DNA of 64,000 nt. Source: Xanthobacter sp. NM-25. Its GTDB lineage: Bacteria > Pseudomonadota > Alphaproteobacteria > Rhizobiales > Xanthobacteraceae. Under the pieces are notes generated by a model, which was given only the letters and a program-made list of their open reading frames with translations, had not been told where the DNA came from and ran no database searches. The position numbers were made by a program, and so were the translations under genes. The stretch is from the NCBI RefSeq assembly GCF_022138605.1, contig NZ_JACBFS010000004.1, forward strand, positions 62,001 through 126,000, written 5' to 3'. Of this stretch, positions 52,823-63,939 are shown one piece after another (the first letter of the stretch is position 1; the number at the start of each line of letters is the position of its first letter).

Positions 52823-55114
52823 TCAGAATGTCGTGCCGATATTGAACATGAAGGTCCGCCCCGAAGCAGGAACCACGCGCGCCACGTTGAACGACGAGGT
52901 GTAGTTCTGATGATCGGTGAGGTTGTAGGCGTTGAGCGCCATGCGGAGTTTCTTGTCGTGGGTTTCCAGGGACACCATGGCGTCGAGCGAGAACGTCTCG
53001 GGCACGCGGCCGGTGTTGGCGGCATCGGACCAATAGGCCGAGGCATAGCGCACACCGCCGCCCACCATCAGCTTGGTGTCGGGGTGCACCAGGGTTTCGA
53101 GGTCGTAGCTGGTCCAGGCCGAGAAATTGTTCGTCGGCACATTGGGCGCCACATTGCCGATCTGCGCGATGGTCGACGAATAGGTGGTCTCGCCATCAAG
53201 GTAGGAATAGCCGAGATTGACCATCCACTGCTGCGTGACGAGACCGTTCAGGCCGAGCTGCACGCCCTGCACCCTGAGGCCGAGGCCGGCATCGGAGAAG
53301 CCGGGCGTGATGTCGCCGGTGGTCGGATCGACGGCGTAGGAATTCTCCTTATCGACCCGGAACACCGCGGCCGTGGCCCCCAGCCGGCCGTTGAGGAAGT
53401 TGGCCTTCACCCCGAGCTCATACAGGTCCGAGCTTTCCGGCTCGCTGTTGACGGTGTCCTGCGGCACTTCCGACCCAGAACCTCCGGTTGCCGCGGCCAC
53501 GTCGGTGCCGATGGGGCGGTAGGTCCGCGAGAAGGAGGCGTAATAGGTGTAGTTGCGCGAGGGCTCGTAGATGATGCTGACAGCCGGGCTGAATTCCTGC
53601 GCCGATTGCGAGCCGCCGATGCCCGCCACGACGCCATTGAACTCGCTGTTGAAATAGTCCCAGCGCACGCCGGCCTGCACGGACAGCTGCTCCGTGAACC
53701 AGAGCCGATCGCTGGCAAACAGACCGATGTCTGTGGCATTGGCCAGCCGCGCATTGACGCCGTTATAGTAGAACCAGGTCTGCGGGTAGAGATAGCGCGG
53801 GTTGATGATCATCTGATCATTGACGCGGTTAACCGCGGTCATCATGTGCCGCTGATCTTCCTGATAGACGGTGTCGATGCCGACGATCGCCTTGTTCTTG
53901 AAGCCGCCGACCGAGAATTCAAAGCGGCCCGAGGCGACGTTCTGGAAGCCCCAGCCGGTCTGGTTGTAGGTCATTCCGCCGCCGGCCCCATAGCTCAGCC
54001 GGTAGTTGCCGCCGCTCAGAATGGTCGCCGCGCAGGTGCCGGTGCACGCCGACGGGTTGGTGGCGCTGAAATCCCGGGCATAGACGGAGAAGCGGGTGTC
54101 GTTATTGAAGGTGAACCAGTTGTTCACTTCCTTCGAGAAGTTGGACGTCACCACCTGCACGTCGGTGATGTCGCGATTGAAACTGCGGGCGTAAGACGTC
54201 GCGGAATCGTAGCTGACCAGGCCGAAATCGGTGATGGGCCGCACGATGCCGTCTTTCGCGGTGACGAACGGCACGCCCATGTCAGGCATGCTGTCGCCAT
54301 GCAGATACATGTAGTTCAGGAACCAGGTGGTGTCCGTGCCAAGTCCGAAACCGATATTGGCGGCGATGCCGGCCCGATCGGTGAAGATGTTGTTGCGGTC
54401 CGCCACGTCCTGCTTGTTGTAGACAGCGTTGAGTCGGATCGCCGTCTTCTCGTCGATCTGGTAGTTGCCATCAATGGTGGTGCGATAGAGCGGGCCGGAC
54501 CCCAGCTGCTGGTCGATGCTGGTGACGTTGCCGCGATGCGCCCGCTTGGTGGTCTGGTTGATGAGGCCGCCGGCATTGCCAACGCCGAAGGCCTCGCCGT
54601 TCGGCCCCATGATCACCTCGACGCTTTCAGTGTCGAACATGTCGTGGGTGTAGATGCCGAAGTCTCGCAGGCCATCGGAATAGATGTCGCCGCGGGCGGG
54701 AATGCCGCGAATGCGGAACTGGTCGCCGGCCGGGCCGCCATTACCCTCGCCAGAGGACATGGTGATGCCCGGCACGTTCTGCAGCGCCTGGCCCAGAGTG
54801 GTGATCTGCTGCTGCTGGATGAGTTCCTGCGGAACGACGGTGATGGTCTGCGGCGTGTCCTGAACCGTAGTCGGAAGACGGGCGATGCCCAGCGAGGCGA
54901 AATTGGTGTTGCCCTGTTCGGCCGCCTGCACCTCGACCGTGTCCAGTTCCACCACGTTCGGTGAATCCCGCCGGGTGGTGCTGGTATTCGCGCTATCCGC
55001 TTCCTGGGCCAATGCCGCCATAGGCAGCACGGTGAAGCCCAACAACGTGCCCGCCGTCGTTCGCGCCCCGGAAATGAGGGGTCTGAGGCACAGGTCCGAG
55101 CCATCCCGTTGCAT
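52823..55114 (-). CDS. piuA: TonB-dependent siderophore receptor (PiuA-like)
   Basis: The 763-residue protein has a signal peptide, a TonB box region (VVELDTVEVQAAEQ near residue 54), a plug domain (TVQDTPQTITVVPQELIQQQ near 82) and a beta-barrel ending in an aromatic residue (FMFNIGTTF). It imports ferric siderophores through the outer membrane. AGGAG precedes the ATG at 7 bp. It is the first gene of the operon with the PiuC-like dioxygenase, Sel1 protein and hydroxyacid dehydrogenase; iron-dependent control is likely, though I cannot identify a convincing Fur or Irr box. Confidence 0.92.
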   Translation of the reverse strand: MQRDGSDLCLRPLISGARTTAGTLLGFTVLPMAALAQEADSANTSTTRRDSPNVVELDTVEVQAAEQGNTNFASLGIARLPTTVQDTPQTITVVPQELIQQQQITTLGQALQNVPGITMSSGEGNGGPAGDQFRIRGIPARGDIYSDGLRDFGIYTHDMFDTESVEVIMGPNGEAFGVGNAGGLINQTTKRAHRGNVTSIDQQLGSGPLYRTTIDGNYQIDEKTAIRLNAVYNKQDVADRNNIFTDRAGIAANIGFGLGTDTTWFLNYMYLHGDSMPDMGVPFVTAKDGIVRPITDFGLVSYDSATSYARSFNRDITDVQVVTSNFSKEVNNWFTFNNDTRFSVYARDFSATNPSACTGTCAATILSGGNYRLSYGAGGGMTYNQTGWGFQNVASGRFEFSVGGFKNKAIVGIDTVYQEDQRHMMTAVNRVNDQMIINPRYLYPQTWFYYNGVNARLANATDIGLFASDRLWFTEQLSVQAGVRWDYFNSEFNGVVAGIGGSQSAQEFSPAVSIIYEPSRNYTYYASFSRTYRPIGTDVAAATGGSGSEVPQDTVNSEPESSDLYELGVKANFLNGRLGATAAVFRVDKENSYAVDPTTGDITPGFSDAGLGLRVQGVQLGLNGLVTQQWMVNLGYSYLDGETTYSSTIAQIGNVAPNVPTNNFSAWTSYDLETLVHPDTKLMVGGGVRYASAYWSDAANTGRVPETFSLDAMVSLETHDKKLRMALNAYNLTDHQNYTSSFNVARVVPASGRTFMFNIGTTF

Positions 55115-55463
55115 GATATGCTCCTAAGAATACTTATAAATTGTGCGCCAGAATTCAGTGAATGTCTGGAAATGACCGGAGCATTACGGATCGTGTCTCA
55201 ACGTATCAACGCGCATAATTCAGAGCGCTTCTAAATGCACCATGACGCACGATGCCGGGGTATCGGAAGGGATCATTCCACCCTTTGTGGTTCAGGAGGA
55301 GCGGCGATGCACCCCCGCTCGCGCGCGGATGAGGTGGATCGCGCGATTTAGAAAATGAATTGAAAACAATAGCTTGTTCCCACTTCGGTGGGGTAGCTGA
55401 AACGGAGTGTTGCCGAAATGACACAGGGTGGGCTGCGGTTCCGCAAGGTCCACAGCCGGAGCG
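55115..55463. other. Intergenic region upstream of the TonB receptor
   Basis: About 350 bases. It contains a TAAG-N4-CTTA palindrome (55126-55137) adjacent to the receptor ribosome site and two lone half-sites of the Irr type, TTCTAAA (55229) and TTTAGAA (55347), 110 bp apart. None is convincing alone. No coding sequence is evident. Confidence 0.4.
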
Positions 55464-56945
55464 TCAGTTCCTGTCGCGCGCGGCCCAAAGCTCCGATGCC
55501 CGCTGGCGGGCGTCATCGAAGGTGATCCCTGAGTCTGCATCGAGACAGAGGAGGGCGGTTGCCGCCGTGGCGATGACGATGCTCTCGGCGCGCGGATCGC
55601 GAACGGTGCCGCGCCATACCGCGCTCCAGTGCTCCATGCTGGTGAAGGGCGTGCGATCCCGCGAGGCGGGTGCGGGCAGGCTGGCGACGAAGTCGTCGCG
55701 CGGAACCCCGTCCACCAGCCGATGGATGGTGGTGGCGCGGAATGGGTTGAATTGGGCCACGTCTCGCGAATTGTCGATCATCGCCAGGTGTCGCTCACCC
55801 AGCAACACGGCGGTGTCGCGGTGGATCTCTTGATAGGAGGGCTTGCCCACGCCCAGCAGGGTGGCGCGGGCAGGCACCGGCTGCAGCAGATGCACCAGCT
55901 CATGGGCCGGCGAACGCGTCTCCGTGAGCGCATGGAGACCGAGCAGCCGGAACAGCTGCGGCGAAAGAGCAGGCAAGGGCAGATAGGCGATGGCGTGCGC
56001 GCCAAGCGCCGCCTCCAGCTGTGCAGGTGTGCGGCAGGAAACGATGCCCAGCAGGTCCGCCACCACGCTATGGCGCCCCGCCGTGAGGCCGCTGCCGCTG
56101 CTGCCGTGGAGCACCACCCGATATCCGGCCCGGGCCACCAGGCTGGCGGCTTGGAAAAACCACGGCGGACGCTGGTCTCGCGGGGAGATGTAGCAGGGCC
56201 AGTCCAGATCGGCGCGCAGATGATCCGGCCGCCCGAAGCGGGTTGAGACGTGTTGCCGGGCCGCTCTGACGAAGCCGGCCAGCTCCGTCGCGGTCGTGCC
56301 CTGCAGATGAATGAAGCTGAGGAACGCGCCCACCTGCACCGGATCCGCCGCGCCATCGAGGATGATCGACATGGCCGTCTGGGCCTGCTCCACATCGAGG
56401 CTATGGCCCGGTGCCTTGCGGCGGCCGGCGACGGTGCCGATGAGCTGGGCGAGCTGCGCGTGCGGCGGCGTCTCGGCTTTGTCTGGCTCCTGCCGCCGGC
56501 CCGCCGGCTCCGCGTCCTGCTTGAGCGTGGCGGATGCGACCGCCAACTGAGGCACTGTCTCGGGATAGGGCACGTTCCAACGACGGTCGAAGGGTGCGGG
56601 CTTGTCCGCTGCGCTGCCGGTCGCGGGATCGGCAAAGACGGCGTCGATGTCGCGGACGATGTCGCGAATCTGTGGGCGCAGGCTTTCCGCCTTGGGGGTA
56701 GGCACCAGCCCTCGGCCCGAACGGATCAGCAAGGTATCGTCGAGCGCGGTGCGCAGCTCGCCGAGAATGCGGCTCACGCCCGATGGCTGCAGGCCAAGCT
56801 GCCGCGCCGCCGCTGTCACACTGCGGGTCGTGAGAAGGACATCGAGAACATAAAGCAGCCGTCCTCGGCCGAGCGCATCTGAGCGCTCAGGGCTGGGTTC
56901 GGATTCTGACATTTCGCGCGTCGCGGGGCCGCCCGGAGGCTGCAT
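55464..56945 (-). CDS. LysR-type HTH domain fused to a TrpD-like (glycosyl transferase family 3) protein
   Basis: The 493-residue protein starts with a LysR-like winged helix (LYVLDVLLTTRSVTAAARQL near residue 33, GVSRILGELR) and continues with a region like YbiB/TrpD2 proteins, relatives of anthranilate phosphoribosyltransferase: SIILDGAADPVQVGAFLSFI near residue 193, YRVVLHGSSGSGLTAGR near 275, and GKPSYQEIHRDTAVLLG near 390. Their function is not well known; a DNA-binding role has been reported for TrpD2 proteins. The start at 56945 has GGGAGG 5 bp upstream. No LysR effector domain follows, so the fusion may sense a ribosyl or nucleotide ligand. Confidence 0.8.
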   Translation of the reverse strand: MQPPGGPATREMSESEPSPERSDALGRGRLLYVLDVLLTTRSVTAAARQLGLQPSGVSRILGELRTALDDTLLIRSGRGLVPTPKAESLRPQIRDIVRDIDAVFADPATGSAADKPAPFDRRWNVPYPETVPQLAVASATLKQDAEPAGRRQEPDKAETPPHAQLAQLIGTVAGRRKAPGHSLDVEQAQTAMSIILDGAADPVQVGAFLSFIHLQGTTATELAGFVRAARQHVSTRFGRPDHLRADLDWPCYISPRDQRPPWFFQAASLVARAGYRVVLHGSSGSGLTAGRHSVVADLLGIVSCRTPAQLEAALGAHAIAYLPLPALSPQLFRLLGLHALTETRSPAHELVHLLQPVPARATLLGVGKPSYQEIHRDTAVLLGERHLAMIDNSRDVAQFNPFRATTIHRLVDGVPRDDFVASLPAPASRDRTPFTSMEHWSAVWRGTVRDPRAESIVIATAATALLCLDADSGITFDDARQRASELWAARDRN

Positions 56946-57229
56946 GGCCACCTCCCCTTCACGGTTGAAAGAGCCATGCATACAGGCGCTGCAGGTGCCG
57001 CGCCAAGCATCCGCAGGTGGTCTGCCGCCCCGGTCGCCACATCGGGCGCTGAGCCGATCGCCATTCCGTCAATGGACAGCAGAGTTTGCAGGGAGGAGGT
57101 ATGCAGCTGCTCGCCACTTCCCCTGCGTCAGACGCAGGTGTCAGGAATGGCGTAGTGCGGCGGGGACACCGCGGAACGGCAGATTTGCGAGTCTGGAAAG
57201 AGAAACGCCGGTGCGCGGCGTTTGAGAGA

Positions 57230-57305
57230 TGGCTCCCCGAGCAGGACTCGAACCTGCGACCATTCGATTAACAGTCGAACGCTCTACCAACTGAGCTATC
57301 GGGGA
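57230..57305 (-). tRNA. tRNA-Asn (anticodon GUU)
   Basis: The 76-nt minus-strand gene folds fully: acceptor TCCCCGA/TCGGGGA, discriminator G, encoded CCA, D arm GCTC/GAGC and anticodon arm CGA-CTGTTAA-TCG presenting GTT. T arm GCAGG/CCTGC is standard. Confidence 0.97.
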
Positions 57306-57432
57306 ACAGGTCGTTTCCGACCGAGGCCGGCGATATAGCAATCCCCCGCGGGCTTGTGAAGCCCGAAAGCGGAGGTTTTCCGCTTCCGGGCCCCATTGGG
57401 TGTGCACAAGTGCGCTGCGTCGGGTGCCGAAA

Positions 57433-59268
<1,836 letters not shown>

Positions 59269-59466
59269 GCGGTTCTCCGGCGGTCGGCAAATGCGCACCG
59301 CTTGGTGCGTTGTTGAACCGCCGCGGTCGTTTCAAGTCAATGCGCGTGCGCTCAAGGCGGAGCCGCGAGAGGCCCGTTCCGGCGGATCCGATCCGTGGTG
59401 AAGGATGGGCAGAGCGGGCTGCGAGGCCGAAGTGGCCGGGCCGGACGGCGGTTCTCCGGGCTGCCG

Positions 59467-59540
59467 TGGAGGCCACGGAGGGAATCGAACCCCCGTACAC
59501 GGATTTGCAGTCCGCTGCGTAACCACTCCGCCACGTGGCC
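59467..59540 (-). tRNA. tRNA-Cys (anticodon GCA)
   Basis: The 74-nt minus-strand gene has acceptor GGCCACG/CGTGGCC, discriminator U (characteristic of tRNA-Cys), encoded CCA, and an anticodon arm GCGGA-CTGCAAA-TCCGT that presents GCA. D and T arms pair normally. Confidence 0.97.
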
Positions 59541-59625
59541 TCACGAGCTGCGCTTCATAAGGGGTTCGTCGCGGGGGCGCAAGTTGGGGCAGGGCGCAAT
59601 CCCGGGCTTTGTGCAAAAGCCCGGC

Positions 59626-60072
59626 TCAGGCCTCCGCCTCGCTGGGCAGCGGCGCCATGCGGGTGACGTCGCCGCCGGCGTGCATGGCAATGCCGATGCG
59701 GAAGCTGTTGGCCATCCGCTCCGCGTGGGCGATGGCGCGGGCGGCGTCTTCCGGTGGCAGGGTGGCCCGCGCCACCGGGCGGAACAGGGCCAGCCAGCGC
59801 AGGAAATGCGCATCGTTCAACGGCCCCAGCGTGGTGTGCGGGGGCAGGGGACGGCCATCGTAACGCTTGGTCTTCAGCAGCACTGACGACCAGAAATCGC
59901 ACATCTTGGCGAGGTGCACGGGCCAGGCTTCGGCGGCGATGTGCGCCATGAAAACCGGTCCGATGAGCGGATCGGCACGCACCACGTCATAGAAGCCGTG
60001 CACCAGATCATGCACCGCCTGCTCGGTGGTGGCGGCGGGGCGCCCGGCGGCGGGAGAAAGGGGGGCGGTCAT
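59626..60072 (-). CDS. Group III truncated hemoglobin
   Basis: The 148-residue protein fits group III truncated globins: VHDLVHGFYDVVRADPLIGP near residue 20, KMCDFWSSVLLKTKRYDGRP near 57 and a proximal histidine in PLNDAHFLRWLALF near 86. These small heme proteins bind O2 or NO; the physiological role is often unclear. It is divergent from pcm. The longer open frame upstream overlaps pcm on the other strand and is not used. Confidence 0.88.
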   Translation of the reverse strand: MTAPLSPAAGRPAATTEQAVHDLVHGFYDVVRADPLIGPVFMAHIAAEAWPVHLAKMCDFWSSVLLKTKRYDGRPLPPHTTLGPLNDAHFLRWLALFRPVARATLPPEDAARAIAHAERMANSFRIGIAMHAGGDVTRMAPLPSEAEA

Positions 60073-60315
60073 GGCGAAGGCTCCGGCATCGGCTCCCCCT
60101 GGGAGAGCGCCCGGAAGGTTGACGCCGCATGCGCCGGGCCGGCAAGTCCGGGCTGCCCCCGTGCGACGGCCTGCCACAGCGCGGGTTTGCCTTTCGGCCG
60201 GCGGCCGACCCCTGATGGCGCCTTGCAAAAGGGGCGGCAATGTGGCTCTTGAACTCGAACTGACCCGGCGGGCTAGCCAGACTGATGCCCGCGCGCTGAG
60301 GTCCGGAGGGATGAC

Positions 60316-60987
60316 ATGATCGATTTCGTCGAGCTTCGCCGTGGCATGGTGGACGCCCAGGTTCGCGCCAACGACGTGACCGACCACCGCATCGTCGGCG
60401 CCATGCTCGAAATCCCGCGGGAGAAGTTCGTGCCCGCGCCCCTCAAGTCCCTGGCCTATATCGACGACGATCTCATCATCCGCCCGGCGCAGGGGCGCAC
60501 CCCGGCCCGCTATCTGGTGGAGCCCATGGTGGTGGCGCGGCTGATTCAGCTCGCCGATGTGCAGGAAAAGGACCACGTGCTCGATATCGGGGCAGGCACC
60601 GGCTACACCGCCGCCGTGCTGTCGCGGCTGGCGCAGCAGGTGGTGGCGCTGGAGGAGGACGCGGAACTCGCGGCCGCCGCCACCAAGACCCTGGCTGAGC
60701 TTGGGGTGGACAATGTGGCGGTGATGCAGGGCCCGCTGGTGGCCGGCTGGCCCGCGGAAGCCGACTATGACGTGATCTTCGTGAACGGCGCCGTGGATCT
60801 GATTCCCCCGACCCTGTTCGGTCAGCTCAAAGAGGGCGGGCGGCTGGTGACGGTCTTCGGCCAGGGCGGTGCCGGTCAGGCCCGCCTTTATACGAAGGTG
60901 TCCGGCCAGGTGTCTGAATGGCCGGCTTTCAACGCCGCCGTGCCGCGCCTGCCCGGCTTCGAGGCCGCGCCACGCTTCGTTTTCTGA
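60316..60987 (+). CDS. pcm: Protein-L-isoaspartate O-methyltransferase
   Basis: The 223-residue protein has the Pcm layout: IPREKFVPAPLKSLAYIDDD near residue 34, VLDIGAGTGYTAAVLSRLA (SAM-binding loop) near 89 and LKEGGRLVTVFG near 172. It methylates isoaspartyl residues in damaged proteins to allow repair. GGAGGG precedes the ATG at 60316. It leads to tolC, the common alphaproteobacterial order. Confidence 0.93.
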   Translation: MIDFVELRRGMVDAQVRANDVTDHRIVGAMLEIPREKFVPAPLKSLAYIDDDLIIRPAQGRTPARYLVEPMVVARLIQLADVQEKDHVLDIGAGTGYTAAVLSRLAQQVVALEEDAELAAAATKTLAELGVDNVAVMQGPLVAGWPAEADYDVIFVNGAVDLIPPTLFGQLKEGGRLVTVFGQGGAGQARLYTKVSGQVSEWPAFNAAVPRLPGFEAAPRFVF

Positions 60988-61147
60988 CACTTCTGTGGCC
61001 TGTTTGCCGCGGTCAGGCGAAAAGCGACGGGTAAATCGAACCGATCGGTTTCCCAAGCGGTGAGCTGCGGATATGTTGCCAATCCGTTACCGCACGACGG
61101 GTGCATGCAGCGTATCTTTACCGTCGTGCAGGGCCCAGGAGATATAG

Positions 61148-62539
61148 ATGTCGCTTGCGACGAGCTTTCGCCGAGACGTAATCGCTATCCTGGCGGGGGT
61201 CGGCGCCGTCATTGTGACGGCGTCCGGCGCGGGGGCGCAGCCTCTCGATTCGGCGCTTGCCTCGGCTTACGTCAACAATCCGACCCTGAACGCCCAGCGC
61301 GCCGGCACGCGGGCGGTGGACGAAAGCGTTCCTCAGGCGCTCTCCGGCTACCGGCCGACCTTGTTCGGGAGCGCAGCCGTAGGGCCAGCCGGCGTGCGCC
61401 AGCAGGCGACCGGCTCGCCACAGCAAAATGGCACCTTGTGGTCGCGGACCTTCGCGCTGACCGCGACTCAGACGATTTTCAACGGCTTCATCACCGCCAA
61501 TTCGACCCGGTCGGCCGAAAGCCAGGTGCGTGGCTCCCGCGAGACCCTGCGGAACACGGAGCAGGCCGTCCTCCTGAACGGCGTCACCGCTTACATGGAT
61601 GTCATCCAGGCGATCGCGCTCCTGGATCTGCAGCACCAGAACCTGGCCGCCCTCGAACAGGAACTGCGCGCCACCCGCGACCGCTTCAACGTGGGTGAGG
61701 TGACCCGTACCGACGTGGCGCAGGCCGAGGCCCGCGTCGCCGATGCGCAGTATCAGGTGAGCCAGGCGGTCGCGAATCTCAGCTCCGCGCGCGGTGTTTA
61801 TCGTCAGGTGATCGGTGTGGAGCCGGGCAAGCTCACCACGCCCCGCTCCATCGAATGGATGCTGCCGAACAATCTCGGCAAGGTGGTGTCCGCGGGTCTT
61901 TCGACTCATCCGGCGGTCAAGGCATCAGAGTTCGCGGTGGACGCGGCGACCTTCCAGGTGAAGGTGGCCGAGGGCGCGCTGATGCCCAATCTGAATGTGC
62001 AGGGCCAGCTGTCCCAGGCCAACGACACCTCGCTGTCGGTGCAGTCCCTCGGCTCGGCGGCGGTGACGCTCAACCTGTCGGTGCCGATCTACCAGGGCGG
62101 CGTGGAGTACGCGAACATCCGCCAGGCGAAGGAGCTGCTGTCGCAGGCCCGCATCGAGGTGGATGTGAACCGCGACGCCATCCGCTCCCAGGCCGTGCAG
62201 TACTGGGGCGCTTTGGAGGCGACCAAGGTGCAGATTCAGGCGGCGCAGGCCTCGGTCGCGGCGAACACCCTGGCCCTGGAAGGCGTGCGTGAAGAGTGGC
62301 GCGTCGGCCAGCGCACCACCACCGACGTGCTGAACGCACAGCGCGACCTGACCAACTCGCGCTCCGCGCTGGTGATCGCCCAGCGCGACCGGGTGGTGGC
62401 GGCCTATTCTCTGGTGTCCACCATCGGCAAGCTCGACGCCCAGTCGCTCAAGCTCAAGGTCAACGTCTACAACCCGGCTGTGCACTATCATCAGGTGCGC
62501 GACAGCTGGGCCGGCGTGCGCACGCCCGACGGTCAATAG
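61148..62539 (+). CDS. tolC: TolC-family outer membrane efflux protein
   Basis: The 463-residue protein has a signal peptide and the TolC repeat structure: ALASAYVNNPTLNAQRAGTR near residue 36, TQTIFNGFITANSTRSAES near 106 and VEQ-like coiled coils, with a second repeat at VRQAKELLSQARIEVDVNRD-like text near 325. It forms the outer membrane exit duct for type I secretion and efflux pumps. AGGAG precedes the ATG. It is followed by the PopZ/DUF2497 and valS genes. Confidence 0.93.
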   Translation: MSLATSFRRDVIAILAGVGAVIVTASGAGAQPLDSALASAYVNNPTLNAQRAGTRAVDESVPQALSGYRPTLFGSAAVGPAGVRQQATGSPQQNGTLWSRTFALTATQTIFNGFITANSTRSAESQVRGSRETLRNTEQAVLLNGVTAYMDVIQAIALLDLQHQNLAALEQELRATRDRFNVGEVTRTDVAQAEARVADAQYQVSQAVANLSSARGVYRQVIGVEPGKLTTPRSIEWMLPNNLGKVVSAGLSTHPAVKASEFAVDAATFQVKVAEGALMPNLNVQGQLSQANDTSLSVQSLGSAAVTLNLSVPIYQGGVEYANIRQAKELLSQARIEVDVNRDAIRSQAVQYWGALEATKVQIQAAQASVAANTLALEGVREEWRVGQRTTTDVLNAQRDLTNSRSALVIAQRDRVVAAYSLVSTIGKLDAQSLKLKVNVYNPAVHYHQVRDSWAGVRTPDGQ

Positions 62540-62667
62540 CGGGAAAGCGGGGGGAGGGCGCTGGCACGATCTCTGTCGCCGGTGTCATACTCCTGTCCTG
62601 ATGGTGATTCTGGGGTGGGCGGCGCCGGGATATGAGCGCCACCTGCCGCCACGGCCGGGGTTGCGAC

Positions 62668-63699
62668 ATGCCTGCTAATCCGAAGGCGCAAGAGCCGTCG
62701 ATGGAAGAGATTCTCGCGTCCATCCGTCGCATCATCGCCGATGACGATCCGTCGCGTTCCGCCTCCTCGGCCGATCTGGCGCGCCCGGCTCCGGAACGGC
62801 GTGCCGCACCGTCTGGCGGAGCGGCAGGGGCTCGTGCTGCGCGGCCCGGGGACGCACGACCCGCGCCGGTGCAGGCCATGCCTGCGCACGCCGTCACGGC
62901 ACCCCCCGCCACTCCACACCCCATGCCGCCCCTCCCTATGCGGGCACGGCTGGCGGAGCCGCCGGCGGCGCACAGCCGGGAGCGGCCGCCGTCTCCGGTC
63001 GCCGGGGGCCGGTATGCGGCCGAGCCGCAGGACGAGTTGCACCACCGCCATGAGCATCCTCAGGCCCCTGGACCGGAGGATGACACGCTGAATGACCTGA
63101 GCGATGGGGCGGACGCCTGGCTTGAACCGCCGATGGCGGCGCAAGGTGGACGTGCGGGCAGCGCAGCCGTGGGCCGCGCCGCAGCGGATGGAGGTGCGCG
63201 CCCCATGCTCCGTCCGATGACCGCGCGTCGCCATCGCGAAAGCCCCGCTGTCGCCGCGCGACCGGTGGGCTGGCGCCCGGAGGCCGAGCGGACCGATCGC
63301 GCTTGGCATGGCGAGGACGCTGCAGGTGGCGAGGATGTCCGCGAAGAGGAGCTCCGCGATAGCGGCCGCCGCACGACGCAGACTGCGACAGGGCCCACGC
63401 CGGCCACTTCGCCGTTGGATCGCCCCCCAGCCCCGCCGAGAGTGGCGGCGCCGGATGAAACGCCCGGCGTTCCGCTGCCGCGGCGGGATCTGCTCTCGCC
63501 GGCGGTGGATGCGGCCGTTTCGGCCGCATTCCGCTCCCTTGGTGATCTGGTCTTGCCCCAGCAGGAGCGCACCATCGAGGATCTCGTGAAGGAGATCCTG
63601 CGGCCGATGCTCAAGGCGTGGCTGGATGAAAATCTGTCCGGCATCGTGGAGCGCGCGGTCCGGGCCGAGATCGAGCGGGTCACCAGCAACCGGCGCTAG
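62668..63699 (+). CDS. popZ: PopZ/DUF2497 family polar organising protein
   Basis: The 343-residue protein has the DUF2497 pattern: a conserved N-terminal helix EPSMEEILASIRRIIADDD near residue 8, a long Pro/Ala/Glu/Arg-rich disordered middle (about residues 40-280), and a conserved C-terminal helical region EERTIEDLVKEILRPMLKAW-like near 305. PopZ forms a polar matrix that anchors the chromosome origin in alphaproteobacteria. ATG 62668 is preferred to 62632 because it begins the conserved helix. It precedes valS, as in most Hyphomicrobiales. Confidence 0.85.
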   Translation: MPANPKAQEPSMEEILASIRRIIADDDPSRSASSADLARPAPERRAAPSGGAAGARAARPGDARPAPVQAMPAHAVTAPPATPHPMPPLPMRARLAEPPAAHSRERPPSPVAGGRYAAEPQDELHHRHEHPQAPGPEDDTLNDLSDGADAWLEPPMAAQGGRAGSAAVGRAAADGGARPMLRPMTARRHRESPAVAARPVGWRPEAERTDRAWHGEDAAGGEDVREEELRDSGRRTTQTATGPTPATSPLDRPPAPPRVAAPDETPGVPLPRRDLLSPAVDAAVSAAFRSLGDLVLPQQERTIEDLVKEILRPMLKAWLDENLSGIVERAVRAEIERVTSNRR

Positions 63700-63939
63700 G
63701 CCGGCCATTCCCATCCAAGCCGGGCTCCGGCGCGCTGTGTCGCGGGGCAGGGGCGAGGCAGGGGCGGGGTTGCGTCTTCGGTGCACGCAGGGCGGCCTTG
63801 TGAGCCGCCGCTGTTGACCTTTGCCGGGTGCTGCGGCTTAACCCCATCTGAAACCATCCTGTCCCTAGCGCGACGGATGCCGGCACGGCCTGGGCGTCGC
63901 CCGGGCCTGCGGGGCGTCGCGGCCGCGGAGCTCATGTCC

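Noticed and set aside
55126..55353. Possible Fur, RirA or Irr control sites upstream of the TonB receptor (TAAG-N4-CTTA; lone TTCTAAA and TTTAGAA)
   Set aside because: The half-sites are 110 bp apart and on their own; no full Fur or ICE motif is present. Listed only as intergenic content.
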